Shown here in pieces: positions 19,310 through 29,179 of a DNA stretch of 64,000 nt. Position numbers and translations under genes: made by a program. This DNA comes from Methyloceanibacter sp. wino2. Its GTDB lineage: Bacteria > Pseudomonadota > Alphaproteobacteria > Rhizobiales > Methyloligellaceae. The stretch is taken from NCBI RefSeq assembly GCF_003071365.1, contig NZ_CP028960.1, positions 1,054,001 to 1,118,000 on the forward strand, written 5' to 3'. Position 1 is the stretch's first letter, and each line of letters opens with the position of its first letter. Under the pieces are notes generated by a model. That model worked only from the letters and a program-made list of their open reading frames with translations. It did not search any database and was not told the origin of the DNA.

Positions 19310-19338
19310 TTGACGCCTAGGGGAGGCCTGCGTACAAG
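19310..19338 (+). promoter_or_regulatory. Sigma-70-type promoter of groESL
   Basis: A -35 hexamer TTGACG at 19310-19315 and a -10 hexamer TACAAG at 19333-19338 are separated by exactly 17 bases. The CIRCE element starts seven bases further on, so HrcA bound there would cover the transcription start. Confidence 0.75.
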
Positions 19339-19345
19339 CGGGTTA

Positions 19346-19372
19346 TTGGCACTCGGGAGGCCTGAGTGCCAA
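19346..19372 (+). promoter_or_regulatory. CIRCE operator (HrcA binding site)
   Basis: A perfect inverted repeat, TTGGCACTC, nine-base spacer, GAGTGCCAA, matching the CIRCE consensus TTAGCACTC-N9-GAGTGCTAA with one symmetrical change per arm. It lies directly upstream of groES. In alphaproteobacteria HrcA represses groESL through this site and is released on heat shock. Confidence 0.93.
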
Positions 19373-19406
19373 GCATCGGAGTTCCAGCAAATAGGAGCGT
19401 ATATCC

Positions 19407-19694
19407 ATGAAATTCCGTCCCCTGCATGACCGTGTCGTGGTCAAGCGGCTCGAGGAAGAGCAGAAGACCAAAGGCGGGATCATCATTCCGGACACCGCGG
19501 CCGAGAAGCCGCAGACTGGCAAGGTCGTTTCCGTGGGCCCCGGCGTCCTCGGCGAGGATGGCAAGGTTCATCCGCTCGGCGTGAAGGCCGGCGACAAGGT
19601 CCTGTTCGGCAAATGGTCCGGCACCGAAGTCAAGATCGATGGCGACGAACTCCTCATCATGAAGGAGTCCGACATCATGGGCGTCCTCGGCTAG
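19407..19694 (+). CDS. groES: Co-chaperonin GroES (Hsp10)
   Basis: 95 aa beginning [18 protein letters not shown]. It contains the mobile loop ([16 protein letters not shown]) that docks GroEL and ends with SDIMGVLG, normal in length and sequence. AGGAG lies about ten bases upstream. It is first gene of the heat-shock operon with groEL, 93 bases upstream of it. Confidence 0.98.
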   Translation: MKFRPLHDRVVVKRLEEEQKTKGGIIIPDTAAEKPQTGKVVSVGPGVLGEDGKVHPLGVKAGDKVLFGKWSGTEVKIDGDELLIMKESDIMGVLG

Positions 19695-19787
19695 GCACGC
19701 CCCACACTTATCGAAACCGATTCCGCCCTGCGCCGCGCGTGAACAGCGGGCGCCGTGGAGCGTCGATCCACAACGGAGATTAGTTCA

Positions 19788-21422
19788 ATGGCAGCAAAAG
19801 ACGTTGTATTTGCCGCCGAAGCCCGTGAGCGCATGCTCAAGGGCGTCGACGTGCTTGCCAACGCCGTGAAGGTGACGCTCGGTCCGAAGGGCCGCAACGT
19901 CATCATCGACAAGTCGTTCGGTGCCCCGCGCACCACGAAGGACGGCGTCACCGTGGCCAAGGAGATCGAGCTTGAGGACAAGTTCGAGAACATGGGCGCG
20001 CAGATGCTCAAAGAGGTCGCGTCCAAGACCAACGAGACCGCGGGCGACGGCACCACGACGGCGACCGTCCTGGCACAGGCGATCGTGCGCGAAGGCCTGA
20101 AGGCCGTGGCCGCCGGCATGAACCCGATGGACCTGAAGCGCGGTATCGACAAGGCCGTCGCCGAAGTCATCGGCACCATCCAGAAGCAGTCGAAGGAAGT
20201 TTCGGGCTCCGCCGAAATCGCTCAGGTCGGCACCATCTCGGCCAATGGCGAGAAGTCCATCGGCGACATGATCGCTCAGGCCATGAAGAAGGTCGGCAAT
20301 GAGGGCGTGATCACCGTCGAGGAAGCCAAGAGCCTCGATTCCGAGCTCGAAGTCGTCGAGGGCATGCAGTTCGACCGCGGCTATATCTCACCGTACTTCG
20401 TCACCAATGCCGACAAGATGACGACGGAACTCGAGAACCCCTACATCCTGATCTACGAAAAGAAGCTGTCGGGCCTGCAGGCCATGCTGCCGCTGCTCGA
20501 GTCGGTCGTGCAGTCGGGCCGTCCGCTGCTCATCATCGCCGAGGACGTCGAGGGCGAGGCACTTGCCACGCTCGTGGTCAACAAGCTGCGCGGCGGCCTG
20601 AAGGTCGCGGCCGTCAAGGCGCCGGGCTTCGGCGATCGCCGCAAGGCCATGCTGCAGGACATCGCGATCCTAACGGGCGGCGAGATGGTCTCCGAGGATC
20701 TCGGAATCAAGCTCGAGAACGTCACGGTGCAGATGCTGGGCAAGGCCAAGCGCGTCAGCATCACCAAGGACGACACCACGATCGTTCGCGGCGGCGGTAA
20801 GAAGGACGAGATCGAGGCGCGCGTGTCTCAGATCCGTCAGCAGATCGAGGACACGAGCTCCGACTACGACCGTGAGAAGCTGCAGGAGCGTCTGGCGAAG
20901 CTCGCCGGCGGCGTTGCGGTGATCAAGGTCGGCGGCGCCACCGAGATCGAAGTGAAGGAGAAGAAGGACCGCGTCGACGATGCGCTGAACGCGACCCGTG
21001 CGGCCGTCGAGGAAGGCATCGTGCCGGGCGGCGGCGTTGCGCTGCTTCATGCCTCGAAGGGTCTGAAGGCCAAGGGCGACAACGACGATCAGGAGGCCGG
21101 CATCAACATCGTACGCCGCGCGCTCCAGGCTCCGATCCGCCAGATCGCCGAGAATGCCGGCGTTGAAGGCTCCATCGTGGTCGGCAAGGTCATGGATCAG
21201 AAGTCGCCGACTTTCGGTTACGATGCCCAGAACGACACCTATGTCGATCTGATCGACAAGGGCATCATCGACCCCGCCAAGGTAGTCCGCACGGCGCTGC
21301 AGGATGCCGCCTCCGTGGCCGGCCTTCTGGTCACCACCGAAGCCGGTGTCGCCGAGCTGCCGAAGAAGGACGATCCCATGCCGATGCCTCCGGGCGGCAT
21401 GGACGGCATGGGCATGATGTAG
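19788..21422 (+). CDS. groEL: Chaperonin GroEL (Hsp60)
   Basis: 544-aa ATP-dependent folding chamber subunit, forming the double heptamer capped by GroES. The signatures [16 protein letters not shown], the ATP-site motif [11 protein letters not shown] and the flexible GGM tail ([12 protein letters not shown]) are present. The ATG at 19788 is chosen over a GTG at 19755 because GGAG precedes it and MAAKDV is the conserved N-terminus. Regulated through the CIRCE/promoter upstream of groES and closed by a hairpin terminator. Confidence 0.98.
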   Translation: MAAKDVVFAAEARERMLKGVDVLANAVKVTLGPKGRNVIIDKSFGAPRTTKDGVTVAKEIELEDKFENMGAQMLKEVASKTNETAGDGTTTATVLAQAIVREGLKAVAAGMNPMDLKRGIDKAVAEVIGTIQKQSKEVSGSAEIAQVGTISANGEKSIGDMIAQAMKKVGNEGVITVEEAKSLDSELEVVEGMQFDRGYISPYFVTNADKMTTELENPYILIYEKKLSGLQAMLPLLESVVQSGRPLLIIAEDVEGEALATLVVNKLRGGLKVAAVKAPGFGDRRKAMLQDIAILTGGEMVSEDLGIKLENVTVQMLGKAKRVSITKDDTTIVRGGGKKDEIEARVSQIRQQIEDTSSDYDREKLQERLAKLAGGVAVIKVGGATEIEVKEKKDRVDDALNATRAAVEEGIVPGGGVALLHASKGLKAKGDNDDQEAGINIVRRALQAPIRQIAENAGVEGSIVVGKVMDQKSPTFGYDAQNDTYVDLIDKGIIDPAKVVRTALQDAASVAGLLVTTEAGVAELPKKDDPMPMPPGGMDGMGMM

Positions 21423-21450
21423 TCCACGCCTCCAAGGCTAGAAACGACAA

Positions 21451-21480
21451 GGGCCGTCCTTCGGGGCGGCCCTTTTTCTT
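21451..21480 (+). terminator. Rho-independent terminator of groESL
   Basis: GGGCCGTCC, a TTCG-type loop, then GGGGCGGCCC form a GC-rich hairpin followed by a T-rich tract (TTTTTCTTT), 28 bases after the groEL stop. Confidence 0.9.
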
Positions 21481-21565
21481 TGCTAGCCAATATTGTGGAT
21501 AGGCCATATATTCTACCTATACGTGTTACCCGACCACGCGCCCGCCGCAAGAGACTGGAGGCACC

Positions 21566-21796
21566 ATGTCATCGGAAACGCCGAAGGTGAAGATCACCGC
21601 CGAGATACCCGAAACGCTCCTGCAAACTTTGAAAAACCTGGCGGAGCAGCGCGGCGTATCGGCCAACACGGTCCTTTCTCAAGCCATCAATACGGAGAGC
21701 TTCATCGCTCAGAACGAAGCCGCTGGTTCCAAGCTCCTTATCGAGAAGCCGAACAACACACTGGCCCAGGTGACTCGAAAAAGAGTGGCCGAGTAG
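21566..21796 (+). CDS. Small ribbon-helix-helix-like protein
   Basis: 76 aa. A beta strand (VKITAEIPETLLQTL) followed by two helices (LKNLAEQRGVSANTVLSQAI) resembles a ribbon-helix-helix DNA-binding fold, as in small antitoxin-type regulators, though a structural rather than DNA role is possible. GGAGG lies upstream of the ATG. It forms a pair with the membrane protein gene 18 bases downstream. Target unknown; I see no toxin partner. Confidence 0.55.
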   Translation: MSSETPKVKITAEIPETLLQTLKNLAEQRGVSANTVLSQAINTESFIAQNEAAGSKLLIEKPNNTLAQVTRKRVAE

Positions 21797-21814
21797 GCAT
21801 GGAGGGTACGTGTC

Positions 21815-22204
21815 ATGAACCAAGCTCCAGATTCAGGAAAGCTGACGGTGGACCTCACGACAATCCGCCCGATCGGCGCGGCCGCGCCGGGTGTCGACGG
21901 CAATGGCGGCTTCACTGAGACGCCCTATGATCGTGAGCGGAAGCGCGAGACGATGCGCGGTTGGATCGCCATGCTGCTGCTCCTGACTCTGGTCGTCGTG
22001 ATCAGCACGATGATCGGGATCGCAAGCTATTCCACCATCGGCTGTCTGAGCAGCAATTCGGAATGCACGACCGACGCGCTGCGGCTCACCGGGATCCGTT
22101 CGATCGGCGAAGTCTTGCTGGCACCGCTTGTCGGCCTCGTCGGGGCCGTGACGGGCTTCTATTACGGCGAGAAGAGCGCGAGCGAACGTCAGAACGCCGG
22201 CTAG
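21815..22204 (+). CDS. Small two-helix membrane protein of unknown function
   Basis: 129 aa. A soluble N-terminal 50 residues (ending in ERKRETMRG), a hydrophobic helix (about 50-72), an extracytoplasmic loop with two cysteines (GCLSSNSECTT) and a second helix (about 94-112) ending GFYYGEKSASE. Follows the ribbon-helix-helix-like gene by 18 bases with its own GGAGG, so probably cotranscribed. It may sense or stabilise something at the membrane, but nothing identifies a function. Confidence 0.6.
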   Translation: MNQAPDSGKLTVDLTTIRPIGAAAPGVDGNGGFTETPYDRERKRETMRGWIAMLLLLTLVVVISTMIGIASYSTIGCLSSNSECTTDALRLTGIRSIGEVLLAPLVGLVGAVTGFYYGEKSASERQNAG

Positions 22205-22225
22205 AGCAATTCGGCTCCGAGCGAT

Positions 22226-22960
22226 CTAGTCCACGAGGCAGCCGCTCGCCGCGTCGAGCCCGGCCGGCTCGCCCCAATCGTTGGCGGGCACGTTGGGGAA
22301 AGACTTGCCGAACTCCTGCTTCACCATCTCGAACTTGAGCGGCACGTTCGAGCTATCCGGAAAATCCACGACCCAGAAATAGTCGTGGTTCTGGGCCGGC
22401 CATTCGCGCGGCACGCCCGGCAGAATGTCGAGGTGGAAGAGCTGCCGCAGCGTGACGGCGGCCTCACGCTCGTATTTCTTGTCGTATTCGGGGTCGGCGA
22501 TGTGCCGTCGGTCCCAGACCATGACGATCGTCTTGCCCTTGAGCGCCGGATTGTTGAGCACGTTGCCAGCGGCCTCGCGCGTGCGAGCGTGCAATGCCTG
22601 CTCCAGCTTCTTCGGGTCGTCCTGCGGTAGCACCGAATAGTGGATCACGGGCTTGCGCCAGCTCGACGAGGCGGGCGTCACGGTCGCGACCGTATGGGGC
22701 GTGATGGCGAAGAAGAACGCGGGCGCCGTACCCTCGCTAAAGAGGGATTTTGCGGCCTTGTCGCCGAGATAGTTGTAGTGCAGGCCTTGCGCACGCTGGC
22801 TCCCGATCTCGCAGAGTTGCCAGGCATCCGCCGCTTCGGCGCTGGTCAGGATCACGATGCGGGCCGGCGCGGCCAAGGTAACGCTCGGGAAGGCGGCGAC
22901 CGACAAGACGGCGGCCGGCACGGCGAGCGATAGGACGAGCGCGAGTGTAGAGCGGCGCAT
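22226..22960 (-). CDS. Exported protein of unknown function
   Basis: 244 aa with a signal peptide ending near VTLAAPA. The mature domain has an alternating alpha/beta pattern (RIVILTSAEAADAWQLCEIG, then GKTIVMVWDRRHIADPEYD), a little reminiscent of phosphoglycerate-mutase-like phosphatases. The RHG active-site motif of that family is absent, so I do not assign it. AAGGGG lies six bases before the ATG. It converges on the upstream small membrane gene. Confidence 0.6.
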   Translation of the reverse strand: MRRSTLALVLSLAVPAAVLSVAAFPSVTLAAPARIVILTSAEAADAWQLCEIGSQRAQGLHYNYLGDKAAKSLFSEGTAPAFFFAITPHTVATVTPASSSWRKPVIHYSVLPQDDPKKLEQALHARTREAAGNVLNNPALKGKTIVMVWDRRHIADPEYDKKYEREAAVTLRQLFHLDILPGVPREWPAQNHDYFWVVDFPDSSNVPLKFEMVKQEFGKSFPNVPANDWGEPAGLDAASGCLVD

Positions 22961-23079
22961 GGGCGGCCCCTTCGGATTGCATTTCCAAAACGGGGCCGAG
23001 CCTAGCCACGGGGGCCGGTCATCGCCAGGGACCTCAACGAAAACGTGATCGTCCGTGAGCGGTCAGCCGGAGAACTCGC

Positions 23080-23781
23080 TCAGCCGGAGAGTGCGCCCAA
23101 GACGACCGCCTTGAGCTCGTTGGCCCGCTCGCCCCAGCTGGCGCGCTTCGCCGCGAGGAGGTGGGCCTGCGACTTCAGAATGAGACCGTCTTCGAGCACC
23201 TTCAGGTGGTTCGCCTGCAGCGTCGTGCCGGTACTCGTGATGTCCACAATGAGCTCGGACGTGCCCGTGGCCGGCGTCGCCTCCGTGGCGCCCACGCTTT
23301 CGACAATACGGTACCCGGTGACGCCCTTCTGCGAGAAGAAGCGCCGCGTCAGGTTCATGTATTTGGTGGCGACACGCAGGCCCCGGCCATGGCTGCGGGC
23401 GAATTGCTCGGCCACGTCTTCCAGGTCCGCCATACGCGACACGTCGAGCCAGCACTCGGGCACGGCCACGACCACATCCGCGTGGCCGAAGCCCAGCGGC
23501 GCCAGGAACTCGATACGGCTGTCGACGTCATGCACGGTTTCGCGCACGAGATCTTCGCCGGTAATGCCGAGGTGCACGCGACCGCTGCGCAGCTGGTGCA
23601 CGATCTCGGCCGCGGAGGTGTACTCCACGGCGACGTCGGGCAGGCCGTCGAGCTGACCGCGATAGCCGCGCTCATGGCCTTTGACCCGCAGCGTGTAGCC
23701 AGCGGCTTCGAACAGGCTCGCGGCCTGCTCCTTCAGGCGGCCTTTGGATGGGACGGCGATGACGAGAGAGGGCGCGGTCAT
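23080..23781 (-). CDS. hisG: ATP phosphoribosyltransferase, short form HisG
   Basis: Catalyses the first step of histidine biosynthesis (ATP + PRPP). 233 aa, the short HisG form that lacks the C-terminal regulatory domain and needs HisZ. Motifs: VIAVPSKGRLKEQA at the N-terminus and the PRPP-loop region DITSTGTTLQANHL. The ATG at 23781 overlaps the hisZ stop (ATGA), which fixes the start; the longer frame to 23901 is the hisZ C-terminus misread. Confidence 0.95.
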   Translation of the reverse strand: MTAPSLVIAVPSKGRLKEQAASLFEAAGYTLRVKGHERGYRGQLDGLPDVAVEYTSAAEIVHQLRSGRVHLGITGEDLVRETVHDVDSRIEFLAPLGFGHADVVVAVPECWLDVSRMADLEDVAEQFARSHGRGLRVATKYMNLTRRFFSQKGVTGYRIVESVGATEATPATGTSELIVDITSTGTTLQANHLKVLEDGLILKSQAHLLAAKRASWGERANELKAVVLGALSG

Positions 23782-24955
23782 GACGATGTCCTCCACACGG
23801 CGGCGAGCAGGCGCTCGGTGTGGATGGCGGTGCCCACGGCCGGCACGGGGCTCGGCGCGCCGAGTGCGGTCAGCAGATTGTCGTAGCGGCCCCGCCGGCA
23901 ACGGGCTCGGTCTCGTCCATGCCCGGCGCGCCGATCTGGAACACGAGGCCCGAATAATATTCCAGCTTGCGGCCGAACTCCGTCGCGAAGGTGGCGCCCG
24001 TCAGATCGACGCCTTGCTGCTCCAGCAGATCGAAGCGGGCCGCGACCCTGGTGAGCGCGGCGTCGATATCGAGCCCCGCGCCGTGCGCGATCATGGCGAC
24101 CTTGTCGACAGCCTCGCGCGGCGGTGCGGAGACCCCAAGATAATACTCGATGACCGTGGCCACCTCTCTGGGCAGCGTGTCCGCGTAAAGATCCGCCGCC
24201 TGATCGAGCAGGCGCGTGGCGATCTCCCGCAAGGTGCGATTGCCCGCGAGCGGAATACCCTCTGCCTCGAGGTAGCCGGACACGATGTCCTCCGCCTCTT
24301 CCTGGCTCTTACCTGCGATTTTCTCGCCAAGCGCCATCAAAATACGGTCGGGCTCGATGCGCGTGCCTTTTGCGAGTTGATCCACAAGCGCGTGGAAGCT
24401 CGGCGGGCGCCAGAAATAGTGGCGCAGCTTGAGCCGCCAACGCTCCGGCAGATCAAGGGCATCGATCAGCGCGTAGAACAGCGCGATATCCCCGAAGCTG
24501 ATGCGAAAGTCCGATAGCCCGGCGCTTCGCACCGCCTGCACGGCGAGCAGCAGCACCTCCACGTCGGCGGCGGCTTTGTCGGGCGCGCCGAAACATTCCA
24601 CGCCCGCTTGGCGGAATTCACGCGGGTGCATGACGCTCGGGCCCAGCGGCTGAAACCGGAAGGCGGGGCCGTTGTAGCAATAGCGGGCTTCCGTCTCGGC
24701 TTTCGGATGACGCTCCAGATAGAGCCTGGAAACGGGCACGGTGAGATCGGGGCGCAGACACAGCTCCTCGCCCGCGAGATCGGTGAAGACATAGGAGCGC
24801 GCGCGGACCTGTTCGCCGATTTGATCGAGAAAGACGCCCGCGGGCTGGATGATCGCAGGCGCGACGAATTCGTAGCCCGCTTCTCCGAACAACGCGACCA
24901 GATCGCGGGCCTGGCCTTCGAGGGCTTCGAACGCTTTGGCGGATTCGGCGGTCAT
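23778..24955 (-). pseudogene. hisZ: ATP phosphoribosyltransferase regulatory subunit HisZ, broken by a one-base frameshift
   Basis: HisZ is a HisS paralogue that completes and regulates short-form HisG. The first frame (MTAESAKAFEALEGQ) is normal through FQIGAPGMDETEPVAGG but then stops at 23870 after AATTIC. In the next frame the expected end continues RYDNLLTALGAPSPVPAVG to the stop at 23778, which overlaps the hisG ATG. One extra C in the CCCC run at 23890-23893 restores GGGRYDNLL, a class II synthetase-like motif, and a 392-aa protein. As read, the strain would lack HisZ and be a histidine auxotroph, so a sequence error is plausible. Confidence 0.88.
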
Positions 24956-24959
24956 GGGG

Positions 24960-26453
24960 TTACGCCTTGTACCGGTCGAGGACCTTGCGCACGCCGGCGA
25001 CGAGTTCGGCCTCCGGCACGGCGAATTGCGCCTCGGCCTGTTTCTTCAAATACTCTTCGCGGTCCTCGATCTTGGTGAGGCCTGCGCCGAGCACGAGATC
25101 CTTGATCTGAACTTCACCGCGCTCTTTCTCGTCGCCGCCTTGGATGATGACGCAAGGGCTGCCGCGCTTGTCCGCGTATTTCATCTGCGCCTTCATGCCG
25201 GACGAGCCGAGATAGAGCTCTGCGCGAAGCCCTGCGTCGCGCAAGGTCTTGACCATTTTCTGGTAGTCGCCGAGGCGGTCCTTGTCGAACACGAGCACGA
25301 CGACCGGGCCTTGCACGTCGTCGCCCTTGTACTTGCCCAGGAGCTGCAGCCCGAACAGGAGCCGCGACACACCGACGGAGATGCCCGTCGCTGGTACGCG
25401 TTCGCCGGTGAAGCGTGCGACCAGCCCGTCATAGCGACCGCCGCTCATCACAGAGCCGAGCCGGATGGTCTGACCACGGCTGTCCGTGATCGTGGACGTC
25501 AGCTCCGTCTCAAAGACAGGGCCGGTGTAATACTCAAGGCCACGGACGATGGAGGGGTCGATGATGACGCGATCCGCATAGCCGCCTGCCGCGATGAGCG
25601 ATGCGATTGTCTTGAGTTCTTCCACGCCCTCGGCGCCAGCCTCCGTATTCGAGAGCTGCGCAAGCTGTTTCAAAACGGCCTCGTTGCCGCCAGACAACGG
25701 AGACGTCGACGCGATCACCTTGTCGATGTCACCGGCGTCCAGGCCCGCACCCTTCGTGAAGTCACCGCTCTCGTCTTTCCGGCCCTCGCCGAGAAGCAGG
25801 CGCACACCCTCCTCACCGAGCCGGTCGAATTTGTCGATTGCTCTCAAGACTGTCAGCCGCCGGGTCTCCTCGACGCCAATAGAATCGAGAACGCCATCGA
25901 GAATCTTGCGGCTGTTGACCTTCACCACATAGTCGCCGCGCGGGATGCCGAGCGCCTCCATGGTGTCGGCGGCGAGCATGCAGAGTTCCGCGTCGGCCGC
26001 GACGGACGGCGCACCCACCGTGTCCGCGTCGAACTGCATGAACTGACGGAAACGGCCGGGGCCCGGCTTCTCGTTGCGCCAGACGGGGCCCGTCTGATAG
26101 CGGCGGAAGGGCTTGGGCAGGGTCTGATAGTTCTCGGCCACGTAGCGGGCGAGCGGCGCCGTCAGGTCGTAGCGCAGCGAGAGCCATTGCTCGTCGTCGT
26201 CCTGGAAGGAGAACACGCCCGCGTTGGGCCGGTCCTCGTCGGGCAGGAACTTGCCGAGCGCGTCGGTGTACTCGATGGCGGGCGTCGCCAGCGGCTCGAA
26301 CCCGTAGAGCTCGAACACCTGCTTGATCGTGGCCAGCATCGCCTCGGTCGCGCGAATCTCCTGCGCCGAAGCGTCTTGCAGGCCCTTGGGTAGGCGCGCG
26401 TCGGGGCGAGTGTTCTCTGAACCCTGCCCGGGCTTATCGTTGTTCTTGCTCAT
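24960..26453 (-). CDS. hisS: Histidyl-tRNA synthetase
   Basis: Class II synthetase charging tRNA-His; 497 aa, the long alphaproteobacterial form. Motif 2 region [16 protein letters not shown], the His-A-type motif [12 protein letters not shown] and the motif 3 region [10 protein letters not shown] are visible. The ATG at 26453 ([11 protein letters not shown]) is chosen because the upstream extension to 26663 is Gly/Arg-rich and overlaps glcF. It ends four bases before hisZ, giving a hisS-hisZ-hisG unit. Confidence 0.94.
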   Translation of the reverse strand: MSKNNDKPGQGSENTRPDARLPKGLQDASAQEIRATEAMLATIKQVFELYGFEPLATPAIEYTDALGKFLPDEDRPNAGVFSFQDDDEQWLSLRYDLTAPLARYVAENYQTLPKPFRRYQTGPVWRNEKPGPGRFRQFMQFDADTVGAPSVAADAELCMLAADTMEALGIPRGDYVVKVNSRKILDGVLDSIGVEETRRLTVLRAIDKFDRLGEEGVRLLLGEGRKDESGDFTKGAGLDAGDIDKVIASTSPLSGGNEAVLKQLAQLSNTEAGAEGVEELKTIASLIAAGGYADRVIIDPSIVRGLEYYTGPVFETELTSTITDSRGQTIRLGSVMSGGRYDGLVARFTGERVPATGISVGVSRLLFGLQLLGKYKGDDVQGPVVVLVFDKDRLGDYQKMVKTLRDAGLRAELYLGSSGMKAQMKYADKRGSPCVIIQGGDEKERGEVQIKDLVLGAGLTKIEDREEYLKKQAEAQFAVPEAELVAGVRKVLDRYKA

Positions 26454-26560
26454 GTGGGATGCGGCAGATTTCAATTGTCTTTTGCCGCCGCGTTCTAGCC
26501 CATCGCTCCCCTGCCAGCAAGCAACCGGCCTTGATCGCCCCGGGACAAATTGGCCGGAGA

Positions 26561-27937
26561 CTAGTCGGCGAGGGCCTTTTCCTTGGCCGAGGCCTTGGCC
26601 ATCTCGACCAGCGCCTCGATGGGATGGGCGCGGTTGCGCATCTTGGACAGGGCCGGCGGGCACGGGCCGCCGGTGGCCCAGTCGAGCAGCTCCACCGTGT
26701 GGACGATCGGGATGTCCGTTCCGGCCTTTATCTGGGTCATACAGCCGATATTGCCCGTGACAATCACGTCAGGCGCTATCGATTCGATGTTCTTGACCTT
26801 GCGGTCCCGGAGTTCGGCGGACAGTTCCGGCTCGACGATGTTGTAGGTGCCGGCGGACCCGCAGCACAGATGCCCCTCCGGGATCTCGGTCAGGGTGTAG
26901 CCCGCCTGTTCCAGCAACTGCCGGGGCAATTCCTCGAGCTTCTGCCCATGCCCTAAGGAGCAGGCCGAGTGATAGGCGACCTTGAGCCCCGTCCACATCA
27001 CCGGCGGGTTGAGCGAAATCTCGTTGAGGAACTCGGTCGCATCACGCGCCAGGCCGCCCACATATTCCGCCCGCTCGGCGTAGCCATGGTCGCGCTCCAG
27101 GAGGCTGCCGTAGTCCTTGAGCATGGTGCCGCAGCCGCTGGCGGTCGGGATGATGGCGTCCAGCAGACGCTCGCGCATGACGGCCGTCAGCGCATCGATG
27201 TTCCGGCGCGCATGGGCGCGTGCTTCCTCGTCGCGCCCCAGATGATGGGAGAGCGCGCCGCAGCAGCCTTCATCCTTCACGACCATCACGTCCACGCCGT
27301 GGCGGCGCAGGAGGCGGATGGCCGCCCTGTTGATCTGCGGCGCCAGCACTTCCTGAACGCAGCCCAGCATGATGGCCACGCGCTTCGGCTGCGGCCTCTT
27401 CGGATTGTAGGCGGAGCGCGGACGCAGGATCTTGAGCTTCAGCGCGTCCTTCGGCACGAGATCCAGCGCCGCCGCGATGCGCTTCATCCCGAGCTTGCCG
27501 ATCACGTCGCGGAAGGGCCGGGCGAACCAGCCGAGGATCAGCATGGCCTTGAAGCGGCTCGGATAGGGCAGCACCCGGCTCAGGAACATGCGCATGGTGT
27601 TCTTGTTCGGGCTGCGGTGACCGCGCTGCTCGATACGCGTACGCGCGAGATCCACCAAATGCATGTAGTCGACGCCGCTGGGGCACGCGGTCATGCAGCC
27701 GAGGCACGAAAGACAGCGGTCGATGTGGTGAACCGTCGACGCCGGCACGTCGCGCGTTTCGAACATCTGCTTCATCAGATAGATGCGACCGCGCGGACTG
27801 TCCCGTTCGTCCCCCGTCAGCACATAGGTCGGACACGTCGCCGTGCACAGACCGCAATGGACGCAGCGGCGCAGGATCTCGTCCGCCCGCGCGATCGACG
27901 GGTCTCCAAGCTGCATGGAGTTGAAATTGGTTTCCAT
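26561..27937 (-). CDS. glcF: Glycolate oxidase iron-sulfur subunit GlcF
   Basis: 458 aa. Two [4Fe-4S] ferredoxin motifs at the N-terminus ([12 protein letters not shown] and [12 protein letters not shown]), then two CCG-type domains ([11 protein letters not shown] and [11 protein letters not shown]) that carry electrons toward quinone. The third subunit of membrane-associated glycolate oxidase, which converts glycolate to glyoxylate. Its ATG lies six bases after the glcE stop. Confidence 0.94.
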   Translation of the reverse strand: METNFNSMQLGDPSIARADEILRRCVHCGLCTATCPTYVLTGDERDSPRGRIYLMKQMFETRDVPASTVHHIDRCLSCLGCMTACPSGVDYMHLVDLARTRIEQRGHRSPNKNTMRMFLSRVLPYPSRFKAMLILGWFARPFRDVIGKLGMKRIAAALDLVPKDALKLKILRPRSAYNPKRPQPKRVAIMLGCVQEVLAPQINRAAIRLLRRHGVDVMVVKDEGCCGALSHHLGRDEEARAHARRNIDALTAVMRERLLDAIIPTASGCGTMLKDYGSLLERDHGYAERAEYVGGLARDATEFLNEISLNPPVMWTGLKVAYHSACSLGHGQKLEELPRQLLEQAGYTLTEIPEGHLCCGSAGTYNIVEPELSAELRDRKVKNIESIAPDVIVTGNIGCMTQIKAGTDIPIVHTVELLDWATGGPCPPALSKMRNRAHPIEALVEMAKASAKEKALAD

Positions 27938-27943
27938 CGCGCG

Positions 27944-29179
27944 CTACTGGCCCCTGTACAGCCGGCCTGGATTGAACAGCCCGAGCGGATCGAACGCATG
28001 CTTCAGCTTCGCCGCCAGGACGTCGTGCGGCGACTCCAGAGGCTGAAACACATCCGTCTCGTTGCGGATGGCCACATCCGCGCGAATGAGAGTTGCATGG
28101 CCGCCGAACTCCGCAAGCTGACGGCGAATATCGACCGCAGCCGCGTCGGTCAAGGACGGCGTCTCGATCCAAAGAAGACCGCCGGACCAGTCGTAAGCCA
28201 CGTTCACGTCGACCTTGCGCGCGAGATTGCCGACGAGTGTCGCCGCCTTGCTCGGAACCGTGGAGACGCGCCAGAGCGGATGTTTCGTGCCCTGGAACAT
28301 CTTCAGCGCGCGCACATCCTTCCAGAAAGTCTGACTGCGATCGGTGTCGAGTTCGAGTTCGGGCCCGTAGGCGAGCAGTGCCTCGCGCAGACGGCTGGTG
28401 CGATACCGGGCCGAGGCGGGGAAGCTCTCCACACGGATCGCCGTCACGGCCTTGCCGGTTCCGGCGAGATCGGCGTCCGACAGCCGGGCCGCGATGGGTC
28501 CGTGAAGATGAACCGTGCCGGACACCTCATAGGGCGTACCCATGGCGAGACACAGGGCTTCGACGGCGGCGAAGTCCGTGAGCCCGAAAAACACCAGCGT
28601 CCGGGTTTCGCGCTGTACGGGGAGAACTTTGAGGGCAACCTCGCACATCACGGCAAGCGTGCCCCATGAGCCAACCAGCGTCCGGGCAATATCGTAGCCG
28701 GTCACGTTCTTCATCACGCGGCCGCCCGACTTGATGATCTCGCCGCGCCCGTTCACAGCCGTGACGCCGAGCACGTGATCGCGCACCGCCCCTTTGAGAA
28801 TGCGGCGGCTGCCGGAAATGTTCGTCGCGACGAGACCGCCGACGGTGCCCTCGCCCGGGCCGTAACCGAGAACCGGCGCGATGTCGACGGGCTCGCAGGC
28901 GAGTTCCTGATCGTTTTCGGCAAGAGCCGCCTCGATCTCCGTCAATGGCGTCCCGCACTTGGCCACCATCACGAGTTCGGTGGGCTCATAAAGGGTGATG
29001 CCCTTCATGTTCTCGGTGCTGACGACCGCGCCCGCGCGGACCGCATGGCCCAACTCGCGCTTGGTGCCCTTGCCCATGATCTCCAGGGGCGTGCGGGACT
29101 CGGCAGCCTCGAGGACGATCTGCGACAGTTCCTCTTCCGTCTGCGGCGCGTGGAAGCCAAGGCGCATGTGAGCCGTCAC
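27944..29179 (-). CDS. glcE: Glycolate oxidase FAD-binding subunit GlcE
   Basis: 411 aa. FAD-binding type-4 (VAO) fold shown by the N-terminal IMGKGTKRELG, the central GEGTVGGLVATNISGSRR, and the C-terminal FDPLGLFNPGRLY. The start is GTG at 29179, overlapping the glcD stop (GTGA); an ATG at 29167 is possible. Works with GlcD and GlcF. Confidence 0.92.
   Translation of the reverse strand: MTAHMRLGFHAPQTEEELSQIVLEAAESRTPLEIMGKGTKRELGHAVRAGAVVSTENMKGITLYEPTELVMVAKCGTPLTEIEAALAENDQELACEPVDIAPVLGYGPGEGTVGGLVATNISGSRRILKGAVRDHVLGVTAVNGRGEIIKSGGRVMKNVTGYDIARTLVGSWGTLAVMCEVALKVLPVQRETRTLVFFGLTDFAAVEALCLAMGTPYEVSGTVHLHGPIAARLSDADLAGTGKAVTAIRVESFPASARYRTSRLREALLAYGPELELDTDRSQTFWKDVRALKMFQGTKHPLWRVSTVPSKAATLVGNLARKVDVNVAYDWSGGLLWIETPSLTDAAAVDIRRQLAEFGGHATLIRADVAIRNETDVFQPLESPHDVLAAKLKHAFDPLGLFNPGRLYRGQ

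Noticed and set aside
23781..23901. A longer start for hisG
   Set aside because: Those residues are the misframed end of hisZ; the ATGA overlap fixes hisG at 23781.
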